Assembly: GCA_041652575.1 (NCBI GenBank)
Contig: JBAZHC010000002.1
Span: 62,001-126,000, forward strand
Origin: Phycisphaerae bacterium
Lineage (GTDB): Bacteria > Planctomycetota > Phycisphaerae > Sedimentisphaerales > UBA12454
DNA length: 64,000 nt
Direction: 5' to 3'
Shown piece after piece: positions 52,691 to 61,274 of this stretch. Made by a program: the position numbers and the translations under genes. Position 1 is the first letter of the stretch, and each line of letters begins with the position of its first letter. The notes beneath the pieces are model-generated. The model searched no databases. It worked only from the letters and a program-made list of their open reading frames with translations, and was not told the origin of the DNA.

Positions 52691-53281
52691 TTTCGTTGTC
52701 GGTATGGGTATCGGTAACGTCACGTGAAACGGTAATTGGTGTTGGTAACCGGCGCAAATTTTTGGAGTTTGCAGGTTCAGGCGGTGGAACAGAAAAAATA
52801 TAGCAGTTTTAATGACTTGGAGGTTTATCGTAACACCTCTCAGGTTGCTATTACAGTTATACAAAAAATACTTCCTAAACTGCCAAAGGAAGAAAAATTT
52901 GATTTGGATAGCCAGTTGCGACGTTCCGCAAAGGCTGTTCCTCGGCTTATTGCAGAAGCCTATTCCAAAAGATTTCAAAAAAAGGGTTATCAAAGTTTGT
53001 TAGATACAGCTACTGAAGAAAGTAACGAAAGTATGGTATCTCTAAGTCAGGTGAAAGATATTTATGGTATCGAGAAAGATATTTATAGTCAATTAATTGA
53101 CCTTTACGATAAATCTTCTCGCCAGTTACAAAAGCTTGGTTTAGCATGGTCTAAGTTTGTGCCAAGAAAAACTAAAGATGATAATTAAATTTCGATTTTG
53201 GTTTAGGTGTTGGTAACATTACCGAAAACAACACCCATTAACGCGACATTACCGATACCGAGACCTATAACGATAACGAAA
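52691..53281. mobile_element. Intervening-sequence-like element with S23-type gene between fabH and fabD
   Basis: Left arm 52691-52725 and right arm 53241-53281 are inverted repeats: 35 bases align with five mismatches and one 6-base gap (TTTCGTT.TCG.TAT.GGT then ATCGGTAA.GTC.CGT). Between them lies one S23-type four-helix-bundle gene. A second internal hairpin GGTGTTG/CAACACC lies at 53207-53235. The same layout (arms plus S23 gene) is known from 23S rRNA intervening sequences. No transposase is present. Confidence 0.6.
52784..53188 (+). CDS. S23-type four-helix-bundle protein
   Basis: 134 residues. FNDLEVYRNTSQVAITVIQK near the start, LDSQLRRSAKAVPRLIAEAYS in the middle, and IDLYDKSSRQLQKL late: the pattern of the four-helix-bundle family found in 23S rRNA intervening sequences and related to Avd of diversity-generating retroelements. 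GTG at 52784 is preferred because it starts the conserved region; an upstream TTG frame start lies in the repeat arm. It lies in the fab operon between fabH and fabD. Confidence 0.85.
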   Translation: MEQKKYSSFNDLEVYRNTSQVAITVIQKILPKLPKEEKFDLDSQLRRSAKAVPRLIAEAYSKRFQKKGYQSLLDTATEESNESMVSLSQVKDIYGIEKDIYSQLIDLYDKSSRQLQKLGLAWSKFVPRKTKDDN

Positions 53282-53302
53282 AATTAATGGATAATAAAAA
53301 AT

Positions 53303-54244
53303 ATGACAGATAAAACAGCGTATATCTTCCCCGGTCAGGGCGCTCAGGCAGTCGGTATGGGCAGGGATTTTTACGACTCCGAGCCGTTGGCCAGGCAGCT
53401 TTTTGACAAAGCATGTCAAATAGTCGGTAATGATATTATAAAAATCTGTTTTGAAGGTCCGGAAGACACGCTTAATTCCACCACGGTTTCACAGCCGGCA
53501 ATTTTCGCGACATCCGTCGCGATTCTCGAAGTTCTAAAGAGTAAAGGACTTCTAAAACCTGCGAATGTAACTGCGGGCTTAAGTCTCGGCGAATATACGG
53601 CTCTTTACGCCGCCGGCGTTATCAGTTTCGAAGACGGTCTGAAACTTGTACAGAAACGCGGCCAGGCTATGCAGGCCGCTGCCGATGCCTCGAAAGGCTC
53701 AATGGTAAGTATAATCGGTCTCGAACAGCCGGCCGTTGAAAAGCTTTGTGCCGAGGCCGCACAGGGACAACTTTTGAGTTGTGCGAACTTTAATTGTCCC
53801 GGCCAGATTGTTATTACAGGCGATATAGACGCTTGTAAGCGAGCTTTGACTCTTGCCGAGAAATACGGGGCCATGAAGGCGATTGAGCTTAAAGTGGCAG
53901 GGGCGTTTCATTCTGAAATGATGGCCCCAGCCGCAGAAGAACTAAAAAAAGCCATTGCTCAGTGCAAAATAGACAGCCCCGGCAGTATAGCTGTTATAGC
54001 AAATGTGGATGCAGAATATTATCAAAATAAAGAGCAAATATCACAGGGACTTGTGAGACAACTGACCAGCACAGTATTATGGCAAAAGTGTATGGAAAGA
54101 CTTTTGGCTGACGGCGTGACGAAATTTTATGAAATCGGGCCGAATAAAGTTCTTACCGGCCTTATGAGAAGGATTAATAGAAGGACTGATATAACGAATA
54201 TCGGTGATGTTGAAAGTATGAAGAAATTGACGGGAGTAAAGTAA
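53303..54244 (+). CDS. fabD: Malonyl-CoA:ACP transacylase
   Basis: 313 residues. YIFPGQGAQAVGMGRDFY, catalytic Ser in GLSLGEYTALYAAG (near residue 96), AFHSEMM (His) and the terminal EIGPNKVLTGL. It loads malonyl groups onto ACP. The stop overlaps the fabG start by one base. Confidence 0.96.
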   Translation: MTDKTAYIFPGQGAQAVGMGRDFYDSEPLARQLFDKACQIVGNDIIKICFEGPEDTLNSTTVSQPAIFATSVAILEVLKSKGLLKPANVTAGLSLGEYTALYAAGVISFEDGLKLVQKRGQAMQAAADASKGSMVSIIGLEQPAVEKLCAEAAQGQLLSCANFNCPGQIVITGDIDACKRALTLAEKYGAMKAIELKVAGAFHSEMMAPAAEELKKAIAQCKIDSPGSIAVIANVDAEYYQNKEQISQGLVRQLTSTVLWQKCMERLLADGVTKFYEIGPNKVLTGLMRRINRRTDITNIGDVESMKKLTGVK

Positions 54245-54984
54245 TGGCTGAAGACAAAAGACTTGCGGTAGTAACGGGAGCGGCAAGAGGAATCGGCAGG
54301 GCGATTGTGCTTGAACTGCTTAAGCAGGGCAGGATTGTCGCCGGTCTCGATTTGAATGCAGAGCAGCTCAAAGAGCTTGAAAAAGTTGTCGCCGATGCCG
54401 GCTACAGCGTTATTACCAAATGTGTTGATATCACAAAGACAGACCAGCTTAACGAAGTTATGGAAGAGCTATCGAAGCAGTACAATGGAATAGCTATTCT
54501 CGTGAATAACGCAGGTATTACACGAGACAGGCTTATGATGCAGATGAGCGATGATGAATACGATATTCTGATGAGTGTAAATTTACGGGCGGCCTTTATG
54601 GCCACGCGTGCCGCTCTTCGTCCGATGATTCGCAACAAGTTCGGCAGGATTATCAGCATTAGTTCCATTGCCGGAATTATGGGTCAGGCGGGCAGCGCAA
54701 ATTATGCCGCCAGCAAGGCCGGTCTTATCGGTATGACAAAGTCGGTTGTCAGAGAAGTTGCGAAAAAAGGCATTACCGCCAATTGCGTTGCGCCGGGTTT
54801 TATTGTTACCGATATGACAAATACATTGCCGGAACCGGTTAAGGAAGCGGCTCTTGCCATCATCCCGGCCAAAAAACTTGGCACTCCTCAGGATGTGGCA
54901 AAGGCAGTGGCATTTTTGGCAAGTGATGATTCTGGCTATATTAATGGTCAGGTCCTGCAGGTCGACGGCGGAATGGCAATGTAA
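54244..54984 (+). CDS. fabG: 3-oxoacyl-ACP reductase
   Basis: 246 residues, short-chain dehydrogenase. NADPH site VTGAARGIGRAI, NNAGITRD, catalytic Ser in ISSIAGIMG, and YAASKAG with Tyr and Lys. Reduces the beta-keto group in the elongation cycle. GGGAGTAA precedes the ATG. Confidence 0.96.
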   Translation: MAEDKRLAVVTGAARGIGRAIVLELLKQGRIVAGLDLNAEQLKELEKVVADAGYSVITKCVDITKTDQLNEVMEELSKQYNGIAILVNNAGITRDRLMMQMSDDEYDILMSVNLRAAFMATRAALRPMIRNKFGRIISISSIAGIMGQAGSANYAASKAGLIGMTKSVVREVAKKGITANCVAPGFIVTDMTNTLPEPVKEAALAIIPAKKLGTPQDVAKAVAFLASDDSGYINGQVLQVDGGMAM

Positions 54985-55097
54985 TATTAAAAAAATGATT
55001 GCAACTGTCGTCGTTGGCAGGTATATTACCGCCCAATTAGCAGGGCAGTACACCGATGAAACGTTAAAAGGAATTTATTTATTCAAGGAGACGAAAA

Positions 55098-55361
55098 GTG
55101 AGTATTGACGTCCAAAGTATTGAAAAAAAGGTTATTAAGATTGTTGCAGAGCAAATGGGTACAGATGAGTCTGAAATTACCCGTGAGACATCGTTTATCA
55201 ACGACCTTAACGCGGACTCTCTGGACACAGTTGAGCTTGTTATGGAGTTTGAAGATGAGTTCGATACGAGCATACCAGACGAAGAGGCTGAAAAGATTCA
55301 GACCGTCGGCGCCGCTATCGATTACATCGTTTCGGTATTGAAGCAAAAAGATCAGGGATAA
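55098..55361 (+). CDS. acpP: Acyl carrier protein
   Basis: 87 residues, GTG start with AAGGAGA ten bases upstream. The phosphopantetheine Ser is in LNADSLDTVELVMEFEDEF, near residue 38. Acidic throughout. Lies between fabG and fabF as is usual. Confidence 0.96.
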   Translation: MSIDVQSIEKKVIKIVAEQMGTDESEITRETSFINDLNADSLDTVELVMEFEDEFDTSIPDEEAEKIQTVGAAIDYIVSVLKQKDQG

Positions 55362-55373
55362 CAACAGGCAGTT

Positions 55374-56621
55374 ATGATGAACAAACGGCGAGTAGTTATA
55401 ACGGGCCTGGGCTGTGCCACACCTCTTGGAGACTCCGTAGATGTCTTCTTTGACTTGGCATGCAGGGGCAAAAGCGGCGTTTCGAACATAGAAAGTTTCG
55501 ATGTTTCGCAGTACCCGGTCAGGTTTGCAGGTGTGTTAAAGGATTTCGACATTACCAAATTCGTTGACCACCGCGAAGGCAAACGGATGGACCGTTTCTG
55601 CCAGCTTGCGGTAGCCTCTGCAGTGCAGGCGGTCAAAGACAGCGGAATCGATTTCTCGAAAGAAGACCTCGAACGTTGTGGTACGATTGTCGGGTCCGGC
55701 ATAGGCGGCATCCAGGAAATTGAGACGCAGCACATTCGTCTGCTGAACAAAGGTCCCCGCTCTGTTTCGCCTTTCACTGTTCCAAAACTTATGGGCAACG
55801 CTGCCTGCGGTACGATTTCGATGATGTATGGCCTTAAAGGCCCGAACTTCTGTGTCGTTACCGCTTGTGCCTCTTCTTCGCATTCCATCGGCGAGGCGCT
55901 TTATAATATCATTTCAGGCCGCAGCGATGTTATGGTAACCGGCGGCTCAGAAGCAGCCGTTTCCCCGGTCGGCCTTAGTTCTTTTTGTGCATTAAGGTCA
56001 TTGAGTACCAGAAACGATGAACCGCAGCTCGCTTCGAGGCCGTTCGATATCGGCCGTGACGGTTTTGTTCTTGCCGAAGGTGCCGGTATAGTTGTTCTTG
56101 AAGAATATGAACATGCTAAAAAACGCGGCGCAAAAATTTACGCCGAGCTTCTCGGCTATGGCGCAACGGCCGATGCTCATCACATAACCGCTCCGCCTCC
56201 GGACGGTGAAGGTGCCGCAAGAGCGATGGAAATTGCGATTAAACAGGCCGGCGTTGAGAAGGAAAAATTCGATTATATTAACGCCCACGGCACAAGCACA
56301 GAGCTTAACGATGCCGCAGAGTCGCTGGCGATAAAGAAAGTCTTCGGCCAGCACGCCTATAAACTTTCAATCAGCTCGACAAAGAGTATGCTTGGTCATT
56401 CGCTCGGTGCAAGCGGAGCGATTGAACTGGTAGCGACCTGCAAGATGATAGAAACTTCGATAATCCATCCTACAATCAATCTTGATAATGTTGACCCCGC
56501 CTGCGACACCAAACTGGATTTTGTGCCTAAAGTCGCAAAAGAAAGAAAGATTAATTACGCGGCGAGCAATTCATTCGGCTTCGGCGGCCACAATTGCTGC
56601 CTCGTCGTAGGAAGAGTTTAA
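55374..56621 (+). CDS. fabF: 3-oxoacyl-ACP synthase II
   Basis: 415 residues. RVVITGLGCATPLGDSV, catalytic Cys in VTACASSSHSIGEAL (near residue 165), His in NAHGTSTELND and a second His in GHSLGASGAIE. Elongating condensing enzyme. A T-rich stretch without a clear hairpin follows. Confidence 0.96.
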   Translation: MMNKRRVVITGLGCATPLGDSVDVFFDLACRGKSGVSNIESFDVSQYPVRFAGVLKDFDITKFVDHREGKRMDRFCQLAVASAVQAVKDSGIDFSKEDLERCGTIVGSGIGGIQEIETQHIRLLNKGPRSVSPFTVPKLMGNAACGTISMMYGLKGPNFCVVTACASSSHSIGEALYNIISGRSDVMVTGGSEAAVSPVGLSSFCALRSLSTRNDEPQLASRPFDIGRDGFVLAEGAGIVVLEEYEHAKKRGAKIYAELLGYGATADAHHITAPPPDGEGAARAMEIAIKQAGVEKEKFDYINAHGTSTELNDAAESLAIKKVFGQHAYKLSISSTKSMLGHSLGASGAIELVATCKMIETSIIHPTINLDNVDPACDTKLDFVPKVAKERKINYAASNSFGFGGHNCCLVVGRV

Positions 56622-56740
56622 TAAAGAATTTTTTTTTAGATTACTCCTCGAATCTCCATTTTGTAATTCGGATTCTGCAATATTTCCCCGTTTATACCCC
56701 GGCAGCTTGAAATTTATGTAATTTTTTGCTTTATATGCTT

Positions 56741-56792
56741 ACGAAATTGTCTATAATTTCCACAAAATTGTCTTCTGTTGCCACAAATTTGT
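56741..56792 (+). promoter_or_regulatory. Three palindromic decamers at 21-bp spacing upstream of carB
   Basis: ACGAAATTGT (56741-56750), ACAAAATTGT (56762-56771) and ACAAATTTGT (56783-56792): each about a palindrome, each starting exactly 21 bp after the one before, so all on the same face of the helix. A TATAAT (56752-56757) lies between the first two. This is the layout of a repressor operator. carB starts at 56814. Confidence 0.65.
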
Positions 56793-56813
56793 AGCTTTTT
56801 CAGGGAGGATAAG

Positions 56814-59800
56814 ATGCCAAGAAGAAATGACATAACGAAAGTCATGATAATAGGTTCCGGCCCGATAGTCATCGGCCAGGCCTGCGAATTCGACTATTCC
56901 GGCACACAGGCCTGCAAGGCTCTGCGAAAGCTGGGCTATAAAATAGTTCTCGCCAATTCAAATCCCGCCACGATTATGACCGACCCAGGAATGGCGGATT
57001 TCACATATATTGAGTCGTTAACGCTTGAGGCGATGACCGAAATCATCAAAAAAGAACGTCCTGACGGTCTTTTGCCCAATCTCGGCGGCCAAAGCGCACT
57101 TAATCTCGTTTCGGAACTCAGCAAGGCCGGCGTGCTGGAAAAATACGGCGTAAAAGTTATCGGCGTAAATGTTGACGCAATCGAACGCGGCGAAGACAGA
57201 ATCGAATTCAAAAACACAATGAACAAACTCGGCATTGATATGCCCAAAAGCGCACCGGCTTACACCGTTGAAGAAGCTGAAAAAGTAGCTGAAGAACTTG
57301 GATACCCGGTAGTTGTCCGGCCGGCATATACTATGGGCGGAACCGGCGGCGGATTAGTGTACAACATTGAAGAACTTCGGGTTGTAGCGAGCAGAGGTAT
57401 CTCGGCAAGTCTCGTCGGACAAATCCTGATTGAAGAATCCGTACTCGGCTGGGAAGAGTTGGAACTGGAAGTCGTTCGCGACGCCAGGAACCAGATGATT
57501 ACAGTTTGCTTCATCGAAAACGTCGATGCGATGGGCGTTCATACCGGCGATTCGTATTGTACCGCTCCGATGCTGACAATCGATGCGAAACTCCAGAAAA
57601 AACTGCAAAAGTATTCTTATGATATCGTCGAGGCTATTCAGGTTATCGGCGGAACTAATATCCAGTTCGCTCACGACCCGAAAACCGGAAGAGTAGTCGT
57701 TATCGAAATTAACCCGCGAACCAGCCGCTCAAGCGCTCTTGCCTCAAAAGCTACCGGATTTCCAATTGCTATGGTCTCGTCAATGCTCGCAGGCGGTCTT
57801 ACGCTCGATGAAATCCCATATTGGAGAGACGGGACACTCGAAAAATACACGCCGAGCGGCGATTATGTAGTTGTGAAGTTCGCGCGATGGGCGTTTGAAA
57901 AATTCAAAGGCGTTCAGGATAAGCTCGGCACGCAGATGAGAGCCGTCGGCGAAGTTATGAGCATCGGCAAAAACTACAAGGAAGCGTTCCAAAAGGCTAT
58001 CCGCTCGCTCGAAAACGGCAGATATGGCCTGGGCTTTGCAAAGGATTTCAATAAAAAATCGTTACCTGAACTTATGGATATGCTCAGAGACCCGACGAGT
58101 GAGAGACAATTCATAATGTACGAAGCCATTAGGAAAGGCGCCGATATTCAGGCCCTCTACGAAAAGACATATATCAAGCCGCACTTTTTGCAGCAGATGA
58201 AGGAACTTGTCGAGCTTGAAGAGGAAATCCTCAAATACAAAGGCAAACAACTGCCCGACAAACTTCTGACAAAAGCCAAGAAAGACGGCTTTGCTGATAA
58301 ATATCTGGCGCAATTACTGAACGTAAAAGAAGAAAATATCAGGAAGCAGCGGACAGGTCTGGGCGTTGTCGAAGGCTGGCACGCTGTGCCTGTCAGCGGC
58401 GTTGAAAATGCTGCGTATTATTATTCCAGCTATAACGCTCCGGATACTGTCGCCGTAAGCGATAAAAAGAAAATTATGGTACTCGGCGGCGGCCCGAACA
58501 GAATCGGTCAGGGCATTGAGTTTGACTACTGCTGCGTTCACGCGGCATTCGCGCTTCGCGATGCAGGTTACGAAACCATTATGGTAAACTGCAACCCGGA
58601 AACAGTATCAACAGATTACGATACGAGCGATAAACTTTACTTTGAACCTTTGACCGTTGAAGATGTATTGAGTATTTATGAAAAGGAAAAACCGATAGGC
58701 GTAATCTGCCAGTTCGGCGGACAAACGCCTTTGAATATCGCGGCGGAACTGGCCAAAGCTGGCGTAAAAATTCTCGGCACTTCTGTTGAGAGTATCGACC
58801 TTGCCGAAGACCGCGACAGGTTCCGGGTCAAGATGGAAAGTTTTGATATACCAATGCCGGCTTCCGGTATGGCAAGCACATTTGACGAGGCCGCCAAAGT
58901 TGCCGCTCAAATCGGTTATCCTTTGATGGTTCGGCCGTCTTATGTCCTCGGCGGACGCGGTATGGAAGTCGTCCACGACGTAGAAATGCTTAAACGATAC
59001 GTTGACGCGGCCGTGGGCGTAACGCCTGAAAGGCCGATACTTATCGATAAATTCCTCGAAAACGCGATCGAATGCGAAGCGGATGCGCTTGCCGACGGTA
59101 CAGATGCTTTTGTGCCTGCGGTTATGGAACATATTGAGCTTGCGGGAATCCACTCCGGCGACTCAGCCTGTGTTATTCCGCCGATAAGCATTGAGCAGAA
59201 ACATCTCGATACTATTTATGAATATACGAGAAAAATCGCGACCAAACTTAATGTCATCGGCCTGATGAATATGCAGTATGCCATTGCCGACGATATGGTT
59301 TATGTTCTTGAGGCTAACCCGAGAGCGTCGAGAACTGTACCGCTGGTTTCAAAAGTTTGCGGAATACAGATGGCCAGACTCGCAACGCAATTGATGTTAG
59401 GCAAAAAAATATCAGACCTGAAACTGAAGCCGAAAAAGTTCCCGCACTTCGGCGTAAAAGAATCTGTATTTCCGTTTAATATGTTCCCGGAGGTTGACCC
59501 GATACTCGGTCCTGAGATGCGTTCGACCGGCGAAGTACTCGGCATGGCGGATTCGTTCGGACTTGCGTTTTATAAGGCTGAAGATGCCGCCAAACAAACG
59601 CTGCCGAGCAAAGGAACTACGCTTATTACTGTAAATGACGCGGATAAGCCCAGCGTTGTTAATGTCGCAAAAAGTCTTGCGAAACTCGGCTTCAAGATTT
59701 TAGCTACCGGCGGAACATATCAGTATCTGACGCAAAACAATGTCAAGGTCGAGAGAATAAACAAGATGCAGGAGGGCAGGCCGAATATTATCGACGCTAT

Positions 59801-60014
59801 AAAGAACGGTGAAATACAGCTCCTGATAAATACGCCTGCCGGCAAAACCAGCCAGTACGACGATTCTTATATTAGAAAAGCCGCGATAAAGCATAAGATT
59901 CCTTATATAACGACTATTGCCGCTGCAGTCGCCAGCGCAAAAGGAATCGAAGCTGTTCAAAAAGGCAAAGGAAAGGTTAAATCCCTGCAGGAATATCACG
60001 CGGATATAAAATAA
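56814..60014 (+). CDS. carB: Carbamoyl-phosphate synthase large subunit
   Basis: 1066 residues, the standard length. Two ATP-grasp halves: PRRNDITKVMIIGSGPIVIG and GQACEFDYSGTQACKAL in the first, MVLGGGPNRIGQGIEFDYCC in the second; the C-terminal regulatory domain has ILATGGTYQYL (about 930-1060). It supplies carbamoyl phosphate for arginine and pyrimidines. ATG at 56814 is chosen because AGGGAGGATAAG directly precedes it; an upstream TTG frame start overlaps the third operator repeat. carA is not adjacent. Confidence 0.97.
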   Translation: MPRRNDITKVMIIGSGPIVIGQACEFDYSGTQACKALRKLGYKIVLANSNPATIMTDPGMADFTYIESLTLEAMTEIIKKERPDGLLPNLGGQSALNLVSELSKAGVLEKYGVKVIGVNVDAIERGEDRIEFKNTMNKLGIDMPKSAPAYTVEEAEKVAEELGYPVVVRPAYTMGGTGGGLVYNIEELRVVASRGISASLVGQILIEESVLGWEELELEVVRDARNQMITVCFIENVDAMGVHTGDSYCTAPMLTIDAKLQKKLQKYSYDIVEAIQVIGGTNIQFAHDPKTGRVVVIEINPRTSRSSALASKATGFPIAMVSSMLAGGLTLDEIPYWRDGTLEKYTPSGDYVVVKFARWAFEKFKGVQDKLGTQMRAVGEVMSIGKNYKEAFQKAIRSLENGRYGLGFAKDFNKKSLPELMDMLRDPTSERQFIMYEAIRKGADIQALYEKTYIKPHFLQQMKELVELEEEILKYKGKQLPDKLLTKAKKDGFADKYLAQLLNVKEENIRKQRTGLGVVEGWHAVPVSGVENAAYYYSSYNAPDTVAVSDKKKIMVLGGGPNRIGQGIEFDYCCVHAAFALRDAGYETIMVNCNPETVSTDYDTSDKLYFEPLTVEDVLSIYEKEKPIGVICQFGGQTPLNIAAELAKAGVKILGTSVESIDLAEDRDRFRVKMESFDIPMPASGMASTFDEAAKVAAQIGYPLMVRPSYVLGGRGMEVVHDVEMLKRYVDAAVGVTPERPILIDKFLENAIECEADALADGTDAFVPAVMEHIELAGIHSGDSACVIPPISIEQKHLDTIYEYTRKIATKLNVIGLMNMQYAIADDMVYVLEANPRASRTVPLVSKVCGIQMARLATQLMLGKKISDLKLKPKKFPHFGVKESVFPFNMFPEVDPILGPEMRSTGEVLGMADSFGLAFYKAEDAAKQTLPSKGTTLITVNDADKPSVVNVAKSLAKLGFKILATGGTYQYLTQNNVKVERINKMQEGRPNIIDAIKNGEIQLLINTPAGKTSQYDDSYIRKAAIKHKIPYITTIAAAVASAKGIEAVQKGKGKVKSLQEYHADIK

Positions 60015-60052
60015 AAATTATTCCGACATAAAAATTGACATAGAAAAATCAG

Positions 60053-60092
60053 AAATCCCGTATCCGGAGGCTCTGGGTACGGGATTTTTTTT
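60053..60092 (+). terminator. Intrinsic terminator after carB
   Basis: Stem AAATCCCGTA / TACGGGATTT (10 bp) with a 15-base loop, run of eight T overlapping its 3' end. It ends the carB transcript. Confidence 0.9.
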
Positions 60093-60105
60093 AACATTTT
60101 TCTTA

Positions 60106-60133
60106 TTGAAGTCGTTTTTATAAGTATTATAAT
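60106..60133 (+). promoter_or_regulatory. Promoter of the small secreted protein gene
   Basis: TTGAAG (60106-60111), 16-bp spacer, TATAAT (60128-60133). It lies about 160 bp ahead of the gene at 60294. The rest of the gap holds an AT-rich leader. Confidence 0.55.
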
Positions 60134-60293
60134 GTCGAGTTTCATTGTATATACGGATTAAAGAATTACTTTTTTAAGGGAGAGAAAGGAAGTGATGAGG
60201 CGGCGGTAAAAAATACATTTGTTTTTGCAAATTGTACAAAATTAATGTGTATAGATAATGTTAAAATGGGCAATTTAAGCAGGGAGATTTAAA

Positions 60294-60584
60294 ATGAAAA
60301 AATTAGTTGTATTAACTCTTGTTTTGGCAGTAGTTGCGTTTGTTGCTGTTGGTTTTAAAAATGTTGGCAAGTGCCCAAATACGCCCGACCCCAATGCACC
60401 TGCAGATCCTAATGCACCTAAAACTGAGATTAGCTGGTTTGCAGATGCTGCCGAGCCGAATGCGGTTGAACCGAATGATCCTAATGTACCTAAAGCCTCT
60501 GTTATAGTAAATTTCAGCGGGTGCAAAAAGGTTGCAGAGCCGAATAAATGTGACCCTAATGACCCGAATGCACCTAAAAAATAG
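60294..60584 (+). CDS. Small secreted DPNxP-repeat protein
   Basis: 96 residues. A signal peptide (MKKLVVLTLVLAVVAFVAVG) is followed by short repeats of the type DPNAP, EPND and DPNVP, with three scattered cysteines. No enzyme motif. It is secreted or anchored outside. Its signal sequence and leader resemble those of the next gene, so the two seem to be old duplicates. GGGAG precedes the ATG. Confidence 0.8.
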   Translation: MKKLVVLTLVLAVVAFVAVGFKNVGKCPNTPDPNAPADPNAPKTEISWFADAAEPNAVEPNDPNVPKASVIVNFSGCKKVAEPNKCDPNDPNAPKK

Positions 60585-60621
60585 TATTATTAACCTTGTG
60601 TAAGGTGCGGGCAAGAATAAA

Positions 60622-60662
60622 AACCTCAATATTAAACATATATTGGGGTTTTTTGTTTTTTT
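60622..60662 (+). terminator. Intrinsic terminator after the first DPNxP gene
   Basis: Stem AACCTCAATAT / ATATTGGGGTT (11 bp, one G-T pair), then a T-rich run of 13 bases with a single G. Confidence 0.85.
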
Positions 60663-60808
60663 CTTTATGCAATATTTGGTCTGCTGAAAACGTCTATAAT
60701 GCTGTATGTCATAAAAGAAAGGAAGGTAGACGATAAAAAATACTGTTTTTGTGAAAAAAACGTGAAACCAAGATAGAAATAGGCATTTTAATTTAGGAGT
60801 TTTAAAAA

Positions 60809-61213
60809 ATGAAAAAGTTAATTACGTTAATTCTTATGGTTGCGGTTGTTGGATTTGTATTTGTCGGCGTTTCAAAGGCTGCTGACCCGAATATGCCGAA
60901 AAGACCGATGTTTGACCCGAATGCTATCAGGGGCAGAGTAGTCGTTGAAAAAGACGCCGATGGTGCTGTTACCGCTGTCAAAATTGAACATCCAAGACGC
61001 GGTATATGGAATGTTGTTCTTGACGCAAAAGGCAAAGAGCTTGGCGAAACTATGGCAAATAAAATTGTTGTTGTCAAAGGCACCGTGGAAACCAAAGATG
61101 GAGTAAAATGGGTGACTGTTGAATCGTATACTGAAATGAAAAGGCCGCAGAGGCGTCCCGGTGACCCGAATATGCCGCGAAGACCGGGCGGTCCTGGACA
61201 GGGCGGCAAATAA
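60809..61213 (+). CDS. Secreted DPNxP-containing protein
   Basis: 134 residues. Signal peptide (MKKLITLILMVAVVGFVFVG, cleavage near SKA), then ADPNMPKRP, a small beta-rich domain (about 40-110, IRGRVVVEKDADG and VVVKGTVETKDG, OB-like) and a Pro/Arg/Gly tail with another DPNMP. Function unknown. TTAGGAG precedes the ATG. A TATAAT at 60695-60700 is a possible promoter element. Confidence 0.78.
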   Translation: MKKLITLILMVAVVGFVFVGVSKAADPNMPKRPMFDPNAIRGRVVVEKDADGAVTAVKIEHPRRGIWNVVLDAKGKELGETMANKIVVVKGTVETKDGVKWVTVESYTEMKRPQRRPGDPNMPRRPGGPGQGGK

Positions 61214-61246
61214 CTTTTGACGATTAAATTGTTTTATATAAACACG

Positions 61247-61274
61247 CCGGCGGATTTATTCCGCCGGTTTTTTT
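61247..61274. terminator. Terminator between convergent genes
   Basis: Stem CCGGCGGA / TCCGCCGG (8 bp, GC-rich), 5-base loop, then seven T. It ends the secreted-protein transcript and abuts the stop of the convergent gene. Confidence 0.85.

Noticed and set aside
60585..60808. Extra small gene between the two DPNxP genes
   Set aside because: Only a terminator, a TATAAT and an AT-rich leader are found; no frame with a ribosome-binding site.
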